Below are positions 34,812-44,680 of a stretch of DNA of 64,000 nt, one piece after another (position 1 is the stretch's first letter; each line of letters starts with the position of its first letter). This stretch comes from Blattabacterium sp. DPU (GTDB lineage Bacteria; Bacteroidota; Bacteroidia; Flavobacteriales; Blattabacteriaceae), in NCBI RefSeq assembly GCF_011290385.1, contig NZ_CP049785.1:559009-623008 (forward strand), given 5' to 3'. The position numbers were made by a program, and so were the translations under genes. Below the pieces are notes generated by a model, which saw only the letters and a list, made by a program, of their open reading frames with translations, made no database searches and was not told where the DNA came from.

Positions 34812-36686
34812 ATGTTTTCAAACATATATGATGTTATTGTAGTTGGAGGAGGACATGCTGGAATTGAAGCGGCTTCTGCAGCTTCTAATATGGGATCTAA
34901 AACTTTGCTTATTACTACTAATTTGCAAACTATAGGTCAAATGTCATGTAATCCCGCTATGGGAGGAATTGCTAAAGGTCAGATTATTAGAGAAATAGAT
35001 GCTTTGGGTGGATATTCTGGAATAATTACAGATTATAGCACCATTCAATTTAGAATGCTGAATCAATCTAAGGGACCTGCTATGTGGAGCCCTAGAGCTC
35101 AATGTGATAGAAAACTATTTTCCTACTATTGGAGATTTCTTATAGAAAAAAATGCTCAATTAGACTTATACCAAGATACAGTTACATCTTTAATAATAGA
35201 AAAAAATAAAGTTACAGGAGTTCAAACTTATTTTGGATTAAAAATTAAAGGAAAATCAGTAATCCTTACAAACGGAACTTTTTTAAATGGAAAAATACAT
35301 ATTGGTAAAAAAAAATTTCATGGAGGAAGAATAGCGGAGCAAGAAGTAAAAGGAATTACGGAGCAATTAACTGAAAATTTTGGATTTAAATTTGGAAGAA
35401 TGAAAACAGGAACGTCCCCAAGAGTAGATGGACGTTCTTTAAATTATGATAAAATGAAATCTCAAAATGGAGATATAGATCCAAAAAAATTTTCATTTTT
35501 TTATAAAACAAAAAAATTAGAAAAACAAAAAAAATGTTATATTACTTACACCAATAAAAGAGTACATGATTTTATACGTCATAATTTCAATCATTCTCCA
35601 ATTTATACAGGTTCCATTCAAGGAATTAGTCCTAGATATTGTCCTTCTATAGAAGAAAAAGTTTTCCGATTTTCGGATAAAAAAGAACATACCATTTTTG
35701 TTGAACCAGAAGGATGGAATACTGTGGAAGTATATGTCAATGGTTTTTCCACTTCTTTTCCAGAAGAAATACAATATCAATCTTTAAAGCAAATTTCAGG
35801 TTTTGAAGAAGTAAAAATATTAAAACCTGGATATGCTATCGAATATGATTATTTTCCACCGGAACAATTAAAAATTACTTTAGAAAGTAAAATCATAGAA
35901 AATCTTTTTTTTGCGGGACAAATTAATGGAACTACTGGATATGAAGAGGCTGCGGCTCAAGGATTAATAGCAGGGATTAATGTTCATTTAAAAATTCATA
36001 AAAAAGAACCTTTTATTCTTAAAAGGAATCAGGCTTATATTGGAGTTTTAATAGATGATTTGATTACAAAAGGAACAAAAGAACCTTATCGAATGTTTAC
36101 TTCAAGAGCTGAATATAGAATGTTATTACGACAAGATAATGCTGATGAAAGATTGACTCCTATGGGATATAATATAGGTTTAATTTCAGAAGATAAAATG
36201 ATACTGTTAAATAAAAAAAAATATAAAATAGAAAAATGTATGCATTTATTTCAAAATAAAAATTTTGAACCAAAAACTATAAATCCTATATTACATTCTA
36301 AAAAATCTCCTAAAATACATCAGGAAAAAAAAATAGATACTATTTTATCTCGTTCTGAAATTGATATTAAAGACATTATTTATATTCCATTTTTAATGGA
36401 GGAAATTAAAAAAAACAGTTTTACCCAGGAAATATTAGAACAAGTTTCAATTAGAATCAAATATAAGGGATATATAAATAGAGAAAAAGAAAATGCAAAA
36501 AAATTATTAAGATTGGAAAATATTAAAATTCCAAATAATTTTGATTACAAATCAATAAAATCTCTTTCTTCAGAAGCAAGAGAAAAATTGGATTATTATC
36601 GTCCAATATCATTAGCTCAAGCTTCAAGAATTAGTGGAATCTCTCCTTCAGATTTAAGTATTTTACTCATTTATATGGGACGTTAG
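34812..36686 (+). CDS. mnmG: tRNA uridine 5-carboxymethylaminomethyl modification enzyme MnmG
   Basis: FAD protein which with MnmE modifies U34 of several tRNAs. 624 residues. FAD-binding [20 protein letters not shown]; signatures [53 protein letters not shown] and [20 protein letters not shown]-terminal helical GidA-associated domain [19 protein letters not shown]. Its 3' end overlaps convergent ftsB by 24 bases. Works on the same wobble uridine as MnmA (59.6 kb). Confidence 0.95.
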   Translation: MFSNIYDVIVVGGGHAGIEAASAASNMGSKTLLITTNLQTIGQMSCNPAMGGIAKGQIIREIDALGGYSGIITDYSTIQFRMLNQSKGPAMWSPRAQCDRKLFSYYWRFLIEKNAQLDLYQDTVTSLIIEKNKVTGVQTYFGLKIKGKSVILTNGTFLNGKIHIGKKKFHGGRIAEQEVKGITEQLTENFGFKFGRMKTGTSPRVDGRSLNYDKMKSQNGDIDPKKFSFFYKTKKLEKQKKCYITYTNKRVHDFIRHNFNHSPIYTGSIQGISPRYCPSIEEKVFRFSDKKEHTIFVEPEGWNTVEVYVNGFSTSFPEEIQYQSLKQISGFEEVKILKPGYAIEYDYFPPEQLKITLESKIIENLFFAGQINGTTGYEEAAAQGLIAGINVHLKIHKKEPFILKRNQAYIGVLIDDLITKGTKEPYRMFTSRAEYRMLLRQDNADERLTPMGYNIGLISEDKMILLNKKKYKIEKCMHLFQNKNFEPKTINPILHSKKSPKIHQEKKIDTILSRSEIDIKDIIYIPFLMEEIKKNSFTQEILEQVSIRIKYKGYINREKENAKKLLRLENIKIPNNFDYKSIKSLSSEAREKLDYYRPISLAQASRISGISPSDLSILLIYMGR

Positions 36687-36992
36687 ATTGTATTTTCGAT
36701 TGCATCTAGAAACAATAAATAAATCTTCATCTTTTTTTTTCATATAAAATTTTTCTCTTGCTATTTTTTCAAGATATTTAGAATCTGCAGTTAATTTTTT
36801 TAATAGAATCCCTTCCAATGAAATTTTTTTTTTCAAAAAATTTCTATTATATGTCATTTCCTGAATATTTCTCTGAAATTTGTAATGTAGAATTAAAGAG
36901 TTAGAATCAAAAAAAGACATCCATATAAAGAAAAAAATACTAATCCAAAAATATTTATTTTTAAATATTCCGTATTTTTTTTCTTTTAACAT
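36663..36992 (-). CDS. FtsB/DivIC-type septum formation initiator
   Basis: 109 residues: single N-terminal transmembrane helix (about residues 14-34), then a coiled coil ([20 protein letters not shown]), and the DivIC family C-terminal [21 protein letters not shown]. Acts as bitopic cell-division scaffold with FtsL/FtsQ homologues. Its start lies inside the 3' end of a 58-codon upstream ORF. Family length and order are right; the low-complexity sequence lowers certainty a little. Confidence 0.85.
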   Translation of the reverse strand: MLKEKKYGIFKNKYFWISIFFFIWMSFFDSNSLILHYKFQRNIQEMTYNRNFLKKKISLEGILLKKLTADSKYLEKIAREKFYMKKKDEDLFIVSRCNRKYNLTSHINE

Positions 36993-37137
36993 ATTTAAAC
37001 TTAAAATAAATTGTCAATATATTAATCAATATACTCATAATCCAGTAAATGCTAAAAAAAGATAAAAAAAATACGCACCAAAAACCAGATATAGTTATGA
37101 GTAAAAAAAACAAAAAGCCTATAAATTTAAGAATCAT
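36961..37137 (-). CDS. 58-residue membrane protein upstream of ftsB, unknown
   Basis: ATG 37137 to TAA 36961. Opens MILKFIGFLFFLLITISGFW, continues hydrophobic with Cys, Ser, Tyr and Trp residues (about residues 3-45, likely two membrane passes) and ends in a basic tail [11 protein letters not shown]. It overlaps the ftsB start by 32 bases in a different frame, which would couple translation. The composition is not just Phe/Ile/Leu, favouring a real gene. A 33-residue lysine-rich ORF overlaps on the plus strand (37049-37150) and is the rival reading. Family not recognised. Confidence 0.45.
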   Translation of the reverse strand: MILKFIGFLFFLLITISGFWCVFFLSFFSIYWIMSILINILTIYFKFKYVKRKKIRNI

Positions 37138-37182
37138 ATATGAGTTATAATTTATTATATAATTTCGTAAAAAAATAGAATA

Positions 37183-38568
37183 ATGACATATAGAATAGAA
37201 AAAGATACTTTAGGAATCGTAAAAGTACCTATCAATAAATATTGGGGAGCACAAACAGAAAGATCTAGAAATAATTTTGTAATTGGTCCAAAGGCTTCTA
37301 TGCCTATTGAAATAATTCATGCATATGGTTTTTTAAAAAAAGCTGCTGCTCATGTTAATTTTGAATTGGGTTTTTTATCCAAAAAAAAGAAAGATATGAT
37401 ATCCTTAGTTTGTGACGAAATTATAAAGGAAAAATTAAATGATCAGTTTCCTTTAGTTATATGGCAAACAGGTTCAGGAACTCACACAAATATGAATGTT
37501 AATGAGGTTATTTCTAACAGAGCTCATGTTTTAATGGGAGGAAAATTAGGAACTCTCCCATCTTTTATTCATCCTAATGATGATGTAAATATGTCTCAAT
37601 CATCCAATGATACTTTTCCTACAGCTATGCATATAGCCTCTTATCAAAAATTAGTTAAAAAAACTATTCCTTCTATACAAAAATTAAAAGAAACTTTGGA
37701 AGAGAAATCCAAATTATTTCATAATATTATTAAAATAGGAAGAACTCATCTTATGGATGCAACTCCTATTACTTTAGGACAAGAATTTTCCGGATATGTT
37801 TCCCAAATAGATCATGGATTAAATGCTATAAAAAAAACTTTAGATCATCTTTCTGAATTAGCCATAGGAGGAACAGCCGTAGGAACGGGATTGAATGCTC
37901 CTAAAGGATATGACATAAAAATAACTGAGTATATATCTAAATATACTGGTTTACCTTTTAAAATAGCGAAAAATAAGTTTGAAGCAATTGCATCTCATGA
38001 TGCTATAGTGGGATCTCATTCAGCTCTTAAACAAATAGCTATTTCTTTAATGAAAATTTCAAATGACATTCGTTTTTTATCTTCTGGACCACGTTCTGGT
38101 ATTGGAGAAATTTATATTCCAGAAAATGAACCTGGATCTTCTATAATGCCAGGTAAGGTAAATCCTACTCAATGTGAAGCTATTATTATGGTTTGTACTC
38201 AAATTATAGGAAATGATACAGTTATTTCTATAGCGGGTTCTTCAGGAAATTATGAATTAAATGTTTCTAAACCATTAATGGCATATAATTTTTTACAATC
38301 TTCCCAACTTCTTGCAGATGCTTGTACTTCTTTTTCTTCTTTATGTGTCAAAGGAATAAAACCAAACCATCATAGAATTAAAGAATTTTTGGATAAATCT
38401 TTGATGTTAGTTACAGCACTTAATAGTCATATTGGATATGAAAAATCAGCAAAAATTGCAAAATCTGCTTATGAAAATAATAGTACCTTAAAAAAAGAAG
38501 CGATTCGATTAGGATATTTAACAATTGATGAATTTGAAAAATTAGTTAATCCATCTAAAATGGTATGA
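37183..38568 (+). CDS. fumC: Fumarate hydratase, class II
   Basis: TCA-cycle interconversion of fumarate and malate. 461 residues, iron-sulphur-independent class. Signature [20 protein letters not shown], plus [35 protein letters not shown] and [20 protein letters not shown]. Aspartase has a related fold, but the HLMDATPIT and N-terminal [13 protein letters not shown] patterns are FumC. Links with gltA and the fumarate-type pyrD. Confidence 0.95.
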   Translation: MTYRIEKDTLGIVKVPINKYWGAQTERSRNNFVIGPKASMPIEIIHAYGFLKKAAAHVNFELGFLSKKKKDMISLVCDEIIKEKLNDQFPLVIWQTGSGTHTNMNVNEVISNRAHVLMGGKLGTLPSFIHPNDDVNMSQSSNDTFPTAMHIASYQKLVKKTIPSIQKLKETLEEKSKLFHNIIKIGRTHLMDATPITLGQEFSGYVSQIDHGLNAIKKTLDHLSELAIGGTAVGTGLNAPKGYDIKITEYISKYTGLPFKIAKNKFEAIASHDAIVGSHSALKQIAISLMKISNDIRFLSSGPRSGIGEIYIPENEPGSSIMPGKVNPTQCEAIIMVCTQIIGNDTVISIAGSSGNYELNVSKPLMAYNFLQSSQLLADACTSFSSLCVKGIKPNHHRIKEFLDKSLMLVTALNSHIGYEKSAKIAKSAYENNSTLKKEAIRLGYLTIDEFEKLVNPSKMV

Positions 38569-38583
38569 AAAATTTTTTTCTTT

Positions 38584-39351
38584 TTAAAAAAATAATTTTT
38601 CTACATTCAAATGAATAATATCGGATATTTTTTCTTCTGATGTAGAATAGATATGTGATAGTTTTTTTAAAATTATTCTCAAATTTTCCGGTTCATTTCT
38701 TTTCCCTCTAAAAGGATGTGGAGAAAGATAAGGAGAATCTGTTTCTAATACTATGTGATTCAAACTTATTTTATGTAAAAATTGACTAATAAGATTATTT
38801 TTAAAAGTAATCATCCCCCCAATACCTAATTTGATTCCAAAATCAATAATTCTTTTAGCTTGGTCTAAAGTTCCTGAGAAACAATGAAAAACACCTTTTA
38901 GATAAGAATTTTTTTCTTTTAATAAAATATCAAAAACTTGATCAAAAGCTTTTCTACAATGTATAACTACGGGAAGTTTTTTTTGTTTTGCCCATTGTAT
39001 TTGAGTTTTAAAAGCATATTCCTGTTCTAAGACAAATTTTTTCCCTAAATGTAGATCCATTCCAATTTCTCCTATAGAAATAAAGGAATGGTTATCTAAC
39101 CATATTTTTATATTTTGTAATTCTTTTTCTAAATTAAATGAATTAATTTTACTAGGATGCAATCCTACCATGGGAAAACATACATTAGGATATTTTTTTT
39201 CTAATTTTAATATATTAGGAACAGTAGAACTATCTATTGAGGGAAGTAGAAATCTATTGATTCCTTTATGAAAGGCTTTTTGTATTACAAAATGAATATC
39301 TTCATCAAATTCTTTCATGTATAAATGTGTATGGGTATCAGTGATTTTCAT
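38584..39351 (-). CDS. tatD: TatD family metal-dependent deoxyribonuclease
   Basis: TIM-barrel hydrolase of the TatD DNase family. 255 residues. Metal ligands in ITDTHTHLYMKEFDEDI, SIGEIGMDLHLG, VVIHCRKAFDQV, GVFHCFSGTLDQA and VLETDSPYLSPHPFRGK. Involved in DNA repair or 3' end trimming in other bacteria. Convergent with fumC, divergent from fabD (32 bases). Confidence 0.93.
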   Translation of the reverse strand: MKITDTHTHLYMKEFDEDIHFVIQKAFHKGINRFLLPSIDSSTVPNILKLEKKYPNVCFPMVGLHPSKINSFNLEKELQNIKIWLDNHSFISIGEIGMDLHLGKKFVLEQEYAFKTQIQWAKQKKLPVVIHCRKAFDQVFDILLKEKNSYLKGVFHCFSGTLDQAKRIIDFGIKLGIGGMITFKNNLISQFLHKISLNHIVLETDSPYLSPHPFRGKRNEPENLRIILKKLSHIYSTSEEKISDIIHLNVEKLFF

Positions 39352-39383
39352 GTAATAATTAATTTAAAAATTTTTTTATCAAT

Positions 39384-40244
39384 ATGAAAGCTTATCTATT
39401 TCCTGGTCAAGGATCTCAATTCGTAGGAATGGGAAAAGATTTATACAAAAATTCTCATTTAGCAAAGAAATTATTTCAATTATCTGACGAGGTTTTGGGT
39501 TTCCGAATGACATCTATTATGTTTGAAGGATCTATGGAAACTTTAAAAAATACAATATATACACAATTAGCTATTTATATATATTCAGTTATAAAAGCAA
39601 AAATATCAAATAATTTTAATCCTGATATGGTAGCTGGACATTCTCTAGGAGAATTATCTGCCTTAGCTGCAATTAAGGTATTTTCTTTTGAAGATGGATT
39701 AAAATTAGTGAATCAAAGAGCATCAATTATGCAAAATATTTGTGAATCCACTCATGGAGGTATGGCTGTTATATTTGGATTAAAAGATTCCATTATAGAA
39801 GAAGTTTGTAAAAAAGATCGGGGCATTATAGTTCCATCTAATTATAATAGTCCTGAACAATTAGTAATTTCTGGAGAAATTCAAGCTTTGAAAAGAGTTT
39901 GTTTTTTTCTAAAAAAAATAGGAGCTAAAAAAATATTTATTCTTCCTGTTCATGGAGCTTTTCATTCTCCGATTATGGAGCCAGCTAAAAAAAAATTTCA
40001 AAAAATTGTAAATAAAATTTTTTTTAAAGATTCCAAATATCCAATATACCAAAATGTAACAGCTCTTCCTGTTATAAAATCTTGTGATATAAAAAAAAAT
40101 ATTGTAAAACAATTAACTTCTCCAGTTAAATGGAAACAATCTATAAAAAATATGATAAATCATGGAGCCATTTCATTTACAGAAATAGGGCCAGGTAATA
40201 TTTTACAAAATTTAATGAAAAAAATTTCAAAAAATTATTCCTAA
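39384..40244 (+). CDS. fabD: Malonyl-CoA:ACP transacylase
   Basis: Loads malonyl groups on acyl carrier protein for fatty-acid synthesis. 286 residues. LFPGQGSQFVGMGKDLY start, catalytic serine in VAGHSLGELSALAAIKVF, catalytic histidine in LPVHGAFHSPIMEPAK, and PSNYNSPEQLVISGE. Twelve bases before the GYDIA kinase gene. Complements accB/accC. Confidence 0.95.
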   Translation: MKAYLFPGQGSQFVGMGKDLYKNSHLAKKLFQLSDEVLGFRMTSIMFEGSMETLKNTIYTQLAIYIYSVIKAKISNNFNPDMVAGHSLGELSALAAIKVFSFEDGLKLVNQRASIMQNICESTHGGMAVIFGLKDSIIEEVCKKDRGIIVPSNYNSPEQLVISGEIQALKRVCFFLKKIGAKKIFILPVHGAFHSPIMEPAKKKFQKIVNKIFFKDSKYPIYQNVTALPVIKSCDIKKNIVKQLTSPVKWKQSIKNMINHGAISFTEIGPGNILQNLMKKISKNYS

Positions 40245-40255
40245 AAAAATCCATA

Positions 40256-41191
40256 ATGCATCAATATAGGTATAGACATTTTTTTTATAGTCATGGAAAA
40301 TTATTATTAACAGGAGAATATTTTATTTTATATGGAGCCTGTGGATTAGCTCTCCCTACAATTAAAGGACAATCATTCACAATATTTAGCCATAATTTTT
40401 CTTCTGTTTTACATTGGAAATGTTATGATGAAGTGAATCAACTTTGGTTTGAAGGAGTATTTCAACTTCCTTCTTTGGAGATTTGTTACGAAACAGAAAA
40501 AAATATAGCTCTTAAACTAAGAGATTTATTATTAAAATCTAAAAAAATTCAAAAAAATTTTCTTATCAATTCATTAGGAATATATGTTAGAACACAATTA
40601 GAATTTCCTAGAAACTGGGGATTAGGGAGCAGTTCTACTTTAATTAATAACATAGCAAAATGGGCAAACATAGATCCTTACATGTTATTAGGAAACTATT
40701 TTCCAGGTAGTGGATATGATATAGCTTGTGTTTCAATTTCTAAACCCATAATTTATAAATTATGGAATCAAAAACCTCATATTGTTCCCGTAGAATTTAA
40801 TCCTCCATTTAAAAATCAGCTTTTTTTTCTACATCTTAACAAAAAACAAAATACTTGTGATGAAATACAATATTTTCGTTCGAATATTTCTAATATATCT
40901 CATGAAAATATTGAAGCCATATCTTCTATCACTCAAAAAATTCCTTTTTGTAAAACATTAAAAGAATTTGAAGAATTATTGTTAAAACATGAAAATATTA
41001 TATCAAAAATACTAAATCTTCCTACTGTTAAAGAAATATATTTTCCAGATTATTTAGGAATAGTAAAAAGTTTAGGTGCTTGGGGAGGAGATTTTGTTTT
41101 GATAAGTTCTAGAAAAGGAATGAAAAATTATTTTTCTAATAAAGGATTTGATACTCTTATTTCATTTGATGAAATGATTTATAAAATATAA
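40256..41191 (+). CDS. GYDIA family GHMP kinase
   Basis: 311-residue small-molecule kinase of the flavobacterial GYDIA subgroup, named for the motif in FPGSGYDIACVSISKP. N-terminal GKLLLTGEYFILYGACGLAL resembles mevalonate/phosphomevalonate kinases; ATP loop NWGLGSSSTLINNIAKWANI. C-terminal LGAWGGDFVLIS is the third GHMP motif. Substrate unknown to me; in free-living Flavobacteriia the gene often accompanies mevalonate-pathway genes, which are not seen here. Confidence 0.82.
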   Translation: MHQYRYRHFFYSHGKLLLTGEYFILYGACGLALPTIKGQSFTIFSHNFSSVLHWKCYDEVNQLWFEGVFQLPSLEICYETEKNIALKLRDLLLKSKKIQKNFLINSLGIYVRTQLEFPRNWGLGSSSTLINNIAKWANIDPYMLLGNYFPGSGYDIACVSISKPIIYKLWNQKPHIVPVEFNPPFKNQLFFLHLNKKQNTCDEIQYFRSNISNISHENIEAISSITQKIPFCKTLKEFEELLLKHENIISKILNLPTVKEIYFPDYLGIVKSLGAWGGDFVLISSRKGMKNYFSNKGFDTLISFDEMIYKI

Positions 41192-41242
41192 AAGTTACAT
41201 TTTACTTATATTATTATATATTATATAATAAATTTATTCATT

Positions 41243-42493
41243 ATGTGCAGTGTCGTAAATTTTAATATCAATGGATATCATTACAAACTTCCTATAATTT
41301 ATGGAACTTTTTATGAAAAGGCCATCAATATTTCTCAGTTAAGAGAAAATACAGGTTTTATTACATTTGATCCAGGATTTAAAAATACAGGAATAACAAA
41401 AAGTTCTATTAGTTTCATAGACGGAGAAAAAGGAGTACTTTTATATCGAGGATATCCTATTGAACAAATTATTAATAAATGTTCATTTATAGAAACTAGT
41501 TATTTGATTTTAAATGGAGAACTTCCTAATACTGCACAATTAAAATCTTTTTCTGAAAAAATAAAAAAATTTAATTCTATTCATAAAGAAATAAACCAAA
41601 TACTTGATAAAATCCCAAATTTTTATCATCCAATGGGGATTTTATCTTCTTTGACCTATATTTTGGATATATTCATAAATTGTTTACAGGAAGAAGATAT
41701 GTATCTTCATTTATTAGCTAAATTACCAATGTTAGCTGCTTTAACTTATAGAAAAAAAGTAGGGTTACCACCTTCTCATGCGGATGATCATCTTGATTAT
41801 ATATCCAATTTGTTAAAAATGTTTTTTTCTATTCCTAATAAATCTTATGAACAAAATCCGATTATTTCTGATGCTTTGAATAAAATTTTAATATTACATG
41901 CAGATCATGAGCAAAATTGCTCTACAACTACTGTTAGATTATTAGGATCAGCTCATACTGGCCTATTTTCTTCTATATCTGCAGGAATGAGTGCTCTTTG
42001 GGGAAGATTACATGGAGGGGCAAATCAAGCTGTAATTGAAATGTTAGAAACTATCTTGAAAAATGGAGGAAATATAACAAAATGGATAGAGAAAGCAAAA
42101 AATAAAAAAGATCCATTTAGACTTATGGGATTTGGACATAGAATTTATAAAAATTTTGATCCTAGAGCTAGGATAGCTAAAAAAGTTGCCGAAAATCTTA
42201 TTAAAAAATTAAGGATTTCTGATCCCATATTAGAATTGGCGAAAAATCTTGAAGAAAAAGCTCTTCAGGATTCTTATTTTATAGAAAAAAAACTTTATCC
42301 TAATATTGATTTCTATTCAGGAATCATTTATCAATCTATAGGAATCCCAAAAGATATGTTTACTGTTATGTTTGCTTTAGGTCGATTACCAGGATGGATG
42401 GCTCATTGGAAAGAAATGAAATTAAATAGAGATCCTATAGGAAGACCTAGACAAATTTATATAGGATATAAAAAAAGAAATATAAAAAATTAA
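41243..42493 (+). CDS. gltA: Citrate synthase
   Basis: Condenses acetyl-CoA and oxaloacetate. 416 residues. Catalytic residues in LGSAHTGLFSSISAGMSALW, GRLHGGANQAVIEML, MGFGHRIYKNFDPRARI (His) and PNIDFYSGIIYQSIGIP (Asp), ending with GRPRQIYIGYKKRNIKN. Normal type II length. Five bases before tRNA-Leu(TAG) on the other strand. Confidence 0.95.
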   Translation: MCSVVNFNINGYHYKLPIIYGTFYEKAINISQLRENTGFITFDPGFKNTGITKSSISFIDGEKGVLLYRGYPIEQIINKCSFIETSYLILNGELPNTAQLKSFSEKIKKFNSIHKEINQILDKIPNFYHPMGILSSLTYILDIFINCLQEEDMYLHLLAKLPMLAALTYRKKVGLPPSHADDHLDYISNLLKMFFSIPNKSYEQNPIISDALNKILILHADHEQNCSTTTVRLLGSAHTGLFSSISAGMSALWGRLHGGANQAVIEMLETILKNGGNITKWIEKAKNKKDPFRLMGFGHRIYKNFDPRARIAKKVAENLIKKLRISDPILELAKNLEEKALQDSYFIEKKLYPNIDFYSGIIYQSIGIPKDMFTVMFALGRLPGWMAHWKEMKLNRDPIGRPRQIYIGYKKRNIKN

Positions 42494-42497
42494 TTAA

Positions 42498-42580
42498 TGC
42501 GGGCGAAGGGATTCGAACCCTTATGCCTAACAGGCATCAGATCCTAATTCTGACGTGTCTACCGGTTTCACCACGCCCAC
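42498..42580 (-). tRNA. tRNA-Leu (anticodon TAG)
   Basis: 83 bases on the minus strand. Acceptor GTGGGCG pairs with CGCCCGC (one G-T pair) plus discriminator A; anticodon stem TCAGA/TCTGA with loop ATTAGGA, giving TAG; variable stem GCCTGTTAGGC; T arm GGGTTCGAATCCC. No CCA encoded. Confidence 0.94.
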
Positions 42581-42599
42581 TATTTAAAAATTTTAAAAG

Positions 42600-44126
42600 T
42601 TAATGAAAATAAAAAGAAGATGATACTATTTCATGATTTTTATTTAAAATTTGATATTCTGTATATTCAAATGAATCTTTTGGAATTATTTTAATCCATG
42701 TTTTATATTTTAAAAACCATTTTTGTTGAATAGAAGGAAATCCTTTTTTTAAATAAGCTGAAACAAAAGAATGAATATGTAATTGTATTCCTTTATGATT
42801 TTTATTTATAATAATTTCTATTACAAATTCTAAATGATGAATATAATTTTCAGGAGAATTTTTATATTGTTTATTATTTATATTCATTTTTTTTAATTCG
42901 GGTCTTACTCTATGACGAGTAAATTGAACTAAACCAAATTTAGTAGGAGGTAAAATTTGGTGTTTTGCTCGATCATTTTTCATTTTTTCCTTTAAATGTT
43001 CATATAGCTGTTTTTTTTGTACAGAATCATACATATCTATAAAATCCACGACAATTATACCTCCCATATCTCTTAATCTGAGTTGTCTTGCTATTTCTGT
43101 TGCTGCTAATAAATTAATTTTAAATATATTATCAATTCTTTCTGATTCTGTACAATTCTTCATCATATGATTACTCATTCCACTATTCACATCTATCACG
43201 TGTAAAGCTTCAGTATGTTCTATAATCAGATAAGCTCCATTTCCCAATGGAACATTTTTACCTAAAAAAATTTGTATTTGTTTTTCTATTCCATATTTTT
43301 CAAATATGGGAACGTTTCCTTTATAATATTTAATGATATTTATTTTTTTTGGAGCAATTAAAGATAAATATGAATGTATTTCTTGACACAAAAAATTGTT
43401 ATTACAATAAATAGATTTAAAATCATCATTGAATATATCTCTCAATAAACAATAAATTTTATTACTTTCACTTAATATTCGAATGGGTGGTAAAAGCTTC
43501 ATTAAATTATTTAATTTTTTTTTCCATTTTTTGATTAAAAAAATTAGTTCTTCATGAAGAACTTTTTCTAGTTCATTATTAGCAGCCGTACGAATAATAA
43601 TACCAAATTCATTAGGTTTTATTTTCTTTATGTAAGAAATTAGTCTATTTCTTTCTTTTATATTTTTTATTTTCTTAGAAAGAGAAATTTTATCTGAAAA
43701 AGGAATAAGTATTAAATTTCTACCTGGAATACAAATTTTTGTAGTAAGTTTTGGGCCTTTATTAGAAATAGGTTCTTTAGAAATTTGAACCAAAATTTTT
43801 TGTCCAATATGTAATATATGATCTATGGAATTTTTATTTTTTTGATTAGATTCTTTTTTTATGTGGTTATTGGATGTCAAATTTAGCATTTGATCTATTT
43901 TAAGTCCAATATCATCATAATGCAAAAAGGCTCCTTTCGAATGTCCTATATCTATGATAACGGCATTTAATCCATATAATATTTTTTTAACTATACCCAA
44001 ATAAATGTCTCCTACAGAGAATTTTTTATCCAAAATATCTCTATGAAGTTCCAGTAACTTTCCTTCTTCTAAAAGAGCTATTTTAATTTCTTGTTCTTCT
44101 GCATTTATAATTAACTCTTTATTCAT
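42600..44126 (-). CDS. rng: Ribonuclease G/E family endoribonuclease
   Basis: Single-strand endoribonuclease for rRNA maturation and mRNA decay. About 508 residues from MNKELIINAEEQEIKIALLE (start moved from 44138 to 44126). S1 domain with GDIYLGIVKKILYGLNAVII, RNase H/DNase I-like core containing VIDVNSGMSNHM, IVVDFIDMYDSVQKKQLYEH, and ILPPTKFGLVQFTRHRVRPE. The Zn-link CPxCxGxG motif of E. coli RNase E/G is not seen after this region. Upstream lies the tiny basic protein gene, then hup. Confidence 0.93.
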   Translation of the reverse strand: MNKELIINAEEQEIKIALLEEGKLLELHRDILDKKFSVGDIYLGIVKKILYGLNAVIIDIGHSKGAFLHYDDIGLKIDQMLNLTSNNHIKKESNQKNKNSIDHILHIGQKILVQISKEPISNKGPKLTTKICIPGRNLILIPFSDKISLSKKIKNIKERNRLISYIKKIKPNEFGIIIRTAANNELEKVLHEELIFLIKKWKKKLNNLMKLLPPIRILSESNKIYCLLRDIFNDDFKSIYCNNNFLCQEIHSYLSLIAPKKINIIKYYKGNVPIFEKYGIEKQIQIFLGKNVPLGNGAYLIIEHTEALHVIDVNSGMSNHMMKNCTESERIDNIFKINLLAATEIARQLRLRDMGGIIVVDFIDMYDSVQKKQLYEHLKEKMKNDRAKHQILPPTKFGLVQFTRHRVRPELKKMNINNKQYKNSPENYIHHLEFVIEIIINKNHKGIQLHIHSFVSAYLKKGFPSIQQKWFLKYKTWIKIIPKDSFEYTEYQILNKNHEIVSSSFYFH

Positions 44127-44168
44127 ACACAAAAACAAGGAAAAAAGTTTTAAAAATTATTATTTATT

Positions 44169-44258
44169 TTATTTCTTTTTATGCCTATTTTTCCTATTTC
44201 TTTTTTTTCTTTTATGAGTTGCTATTTTGCGTCTTTTTCTTTTTTTTCCGTTTGGCAT
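44169..44258 (-). CDS. 29-residue highly basic protein (AURKAIP1/COX24-like), probable ribosome-associated
   Basis: ATG 44258 to TAA 44169: MPNGKKRKRRKIATHKRKKR then NRKNRHKKK. Almost every residue is Lys, Arg or His. I recognise this as the small Bacteroidetes protein annotated as AURKAIP1/COX24-domain, related to mitochondrial mS38 and its relatives; the MPxGKKRKRxKxATHKRKKR pattern is conserved across the phylum as I remember. Located between rng and hup, on their strand, a context repeated in Flavobacteriia. Likely structural in the ribosome. Confidence 0.78.
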   Translation of the reverse strand: MPNGKKRKRRKIATHKRKKRNRKNRHKKK

Positions 44259-44304
44259 AATTTTTTTTGATTATTATATATGATTAATCGTATTTCCTGA
44301 CTAT

Positions 44305-44598
44305 TTATTCTTTTATAGGAACATTTTTTTTCACTAATTCTGTGAAGGATTTTGCAGGTTTAAATACTGGTATATTATGCGCAGGAATTACAATAGACAT
44401 ATCTTTAGATATATGACGACCCAGTTTTTTCGCTCGATATTTAATAATAAATGATCCGAATCCTCTTAAATAAACATTTTCTCCCGATGTTAAACTTTGT
44501 TTAATTTTTTTCATAAATGTCTCTATCACCTTTTGCGTATCAATTCTTTCAGATCCAGTTTCTGATATGATTTCTGTTATTATATCTGCTTTTGTCAT
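44305..44598 (-). CDS. hup: HU/IHF family DNA-binding protein
   Basis: Nucleoid-associated DNA-bending protein, 97 residues. MTKADIITEIISETGSERID, GENVYLRGFGSFIIKYRAKK (DNA-binding arm), IPVFKPAKSFTELVKK. The arm reads AKKLGRHISKDMSIVIPAHNIPV. Divergent from mutY, 82 bases apart. Confidence 0.93.
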   Translation of the reverse strand: MTKADIITEIISETGSERIDTQKVIETFMKKIKQSLTSGENVYLRGFGSFIIKYRAKKLGRHISKDMSIVIPAHNIPVFKPAKSFTELVKKNVPIKE

Positions 44599-44680
44599 GT
44601 TAAATCATTATATCGAATAACAAAATTCGGTTTCCTAAATATACCAATTTTTTATAAAATTGCTCTAAAATTAAAAATAT

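Noticed and set aside
37049..37150. 33-residue lysine-rich rightward ORF
   Set aside because: Overlaps the more convincing 58-codon membrane ORF on the minus strand; composition is what A-rich DNA yields by chance. Kept only as the rival reading.
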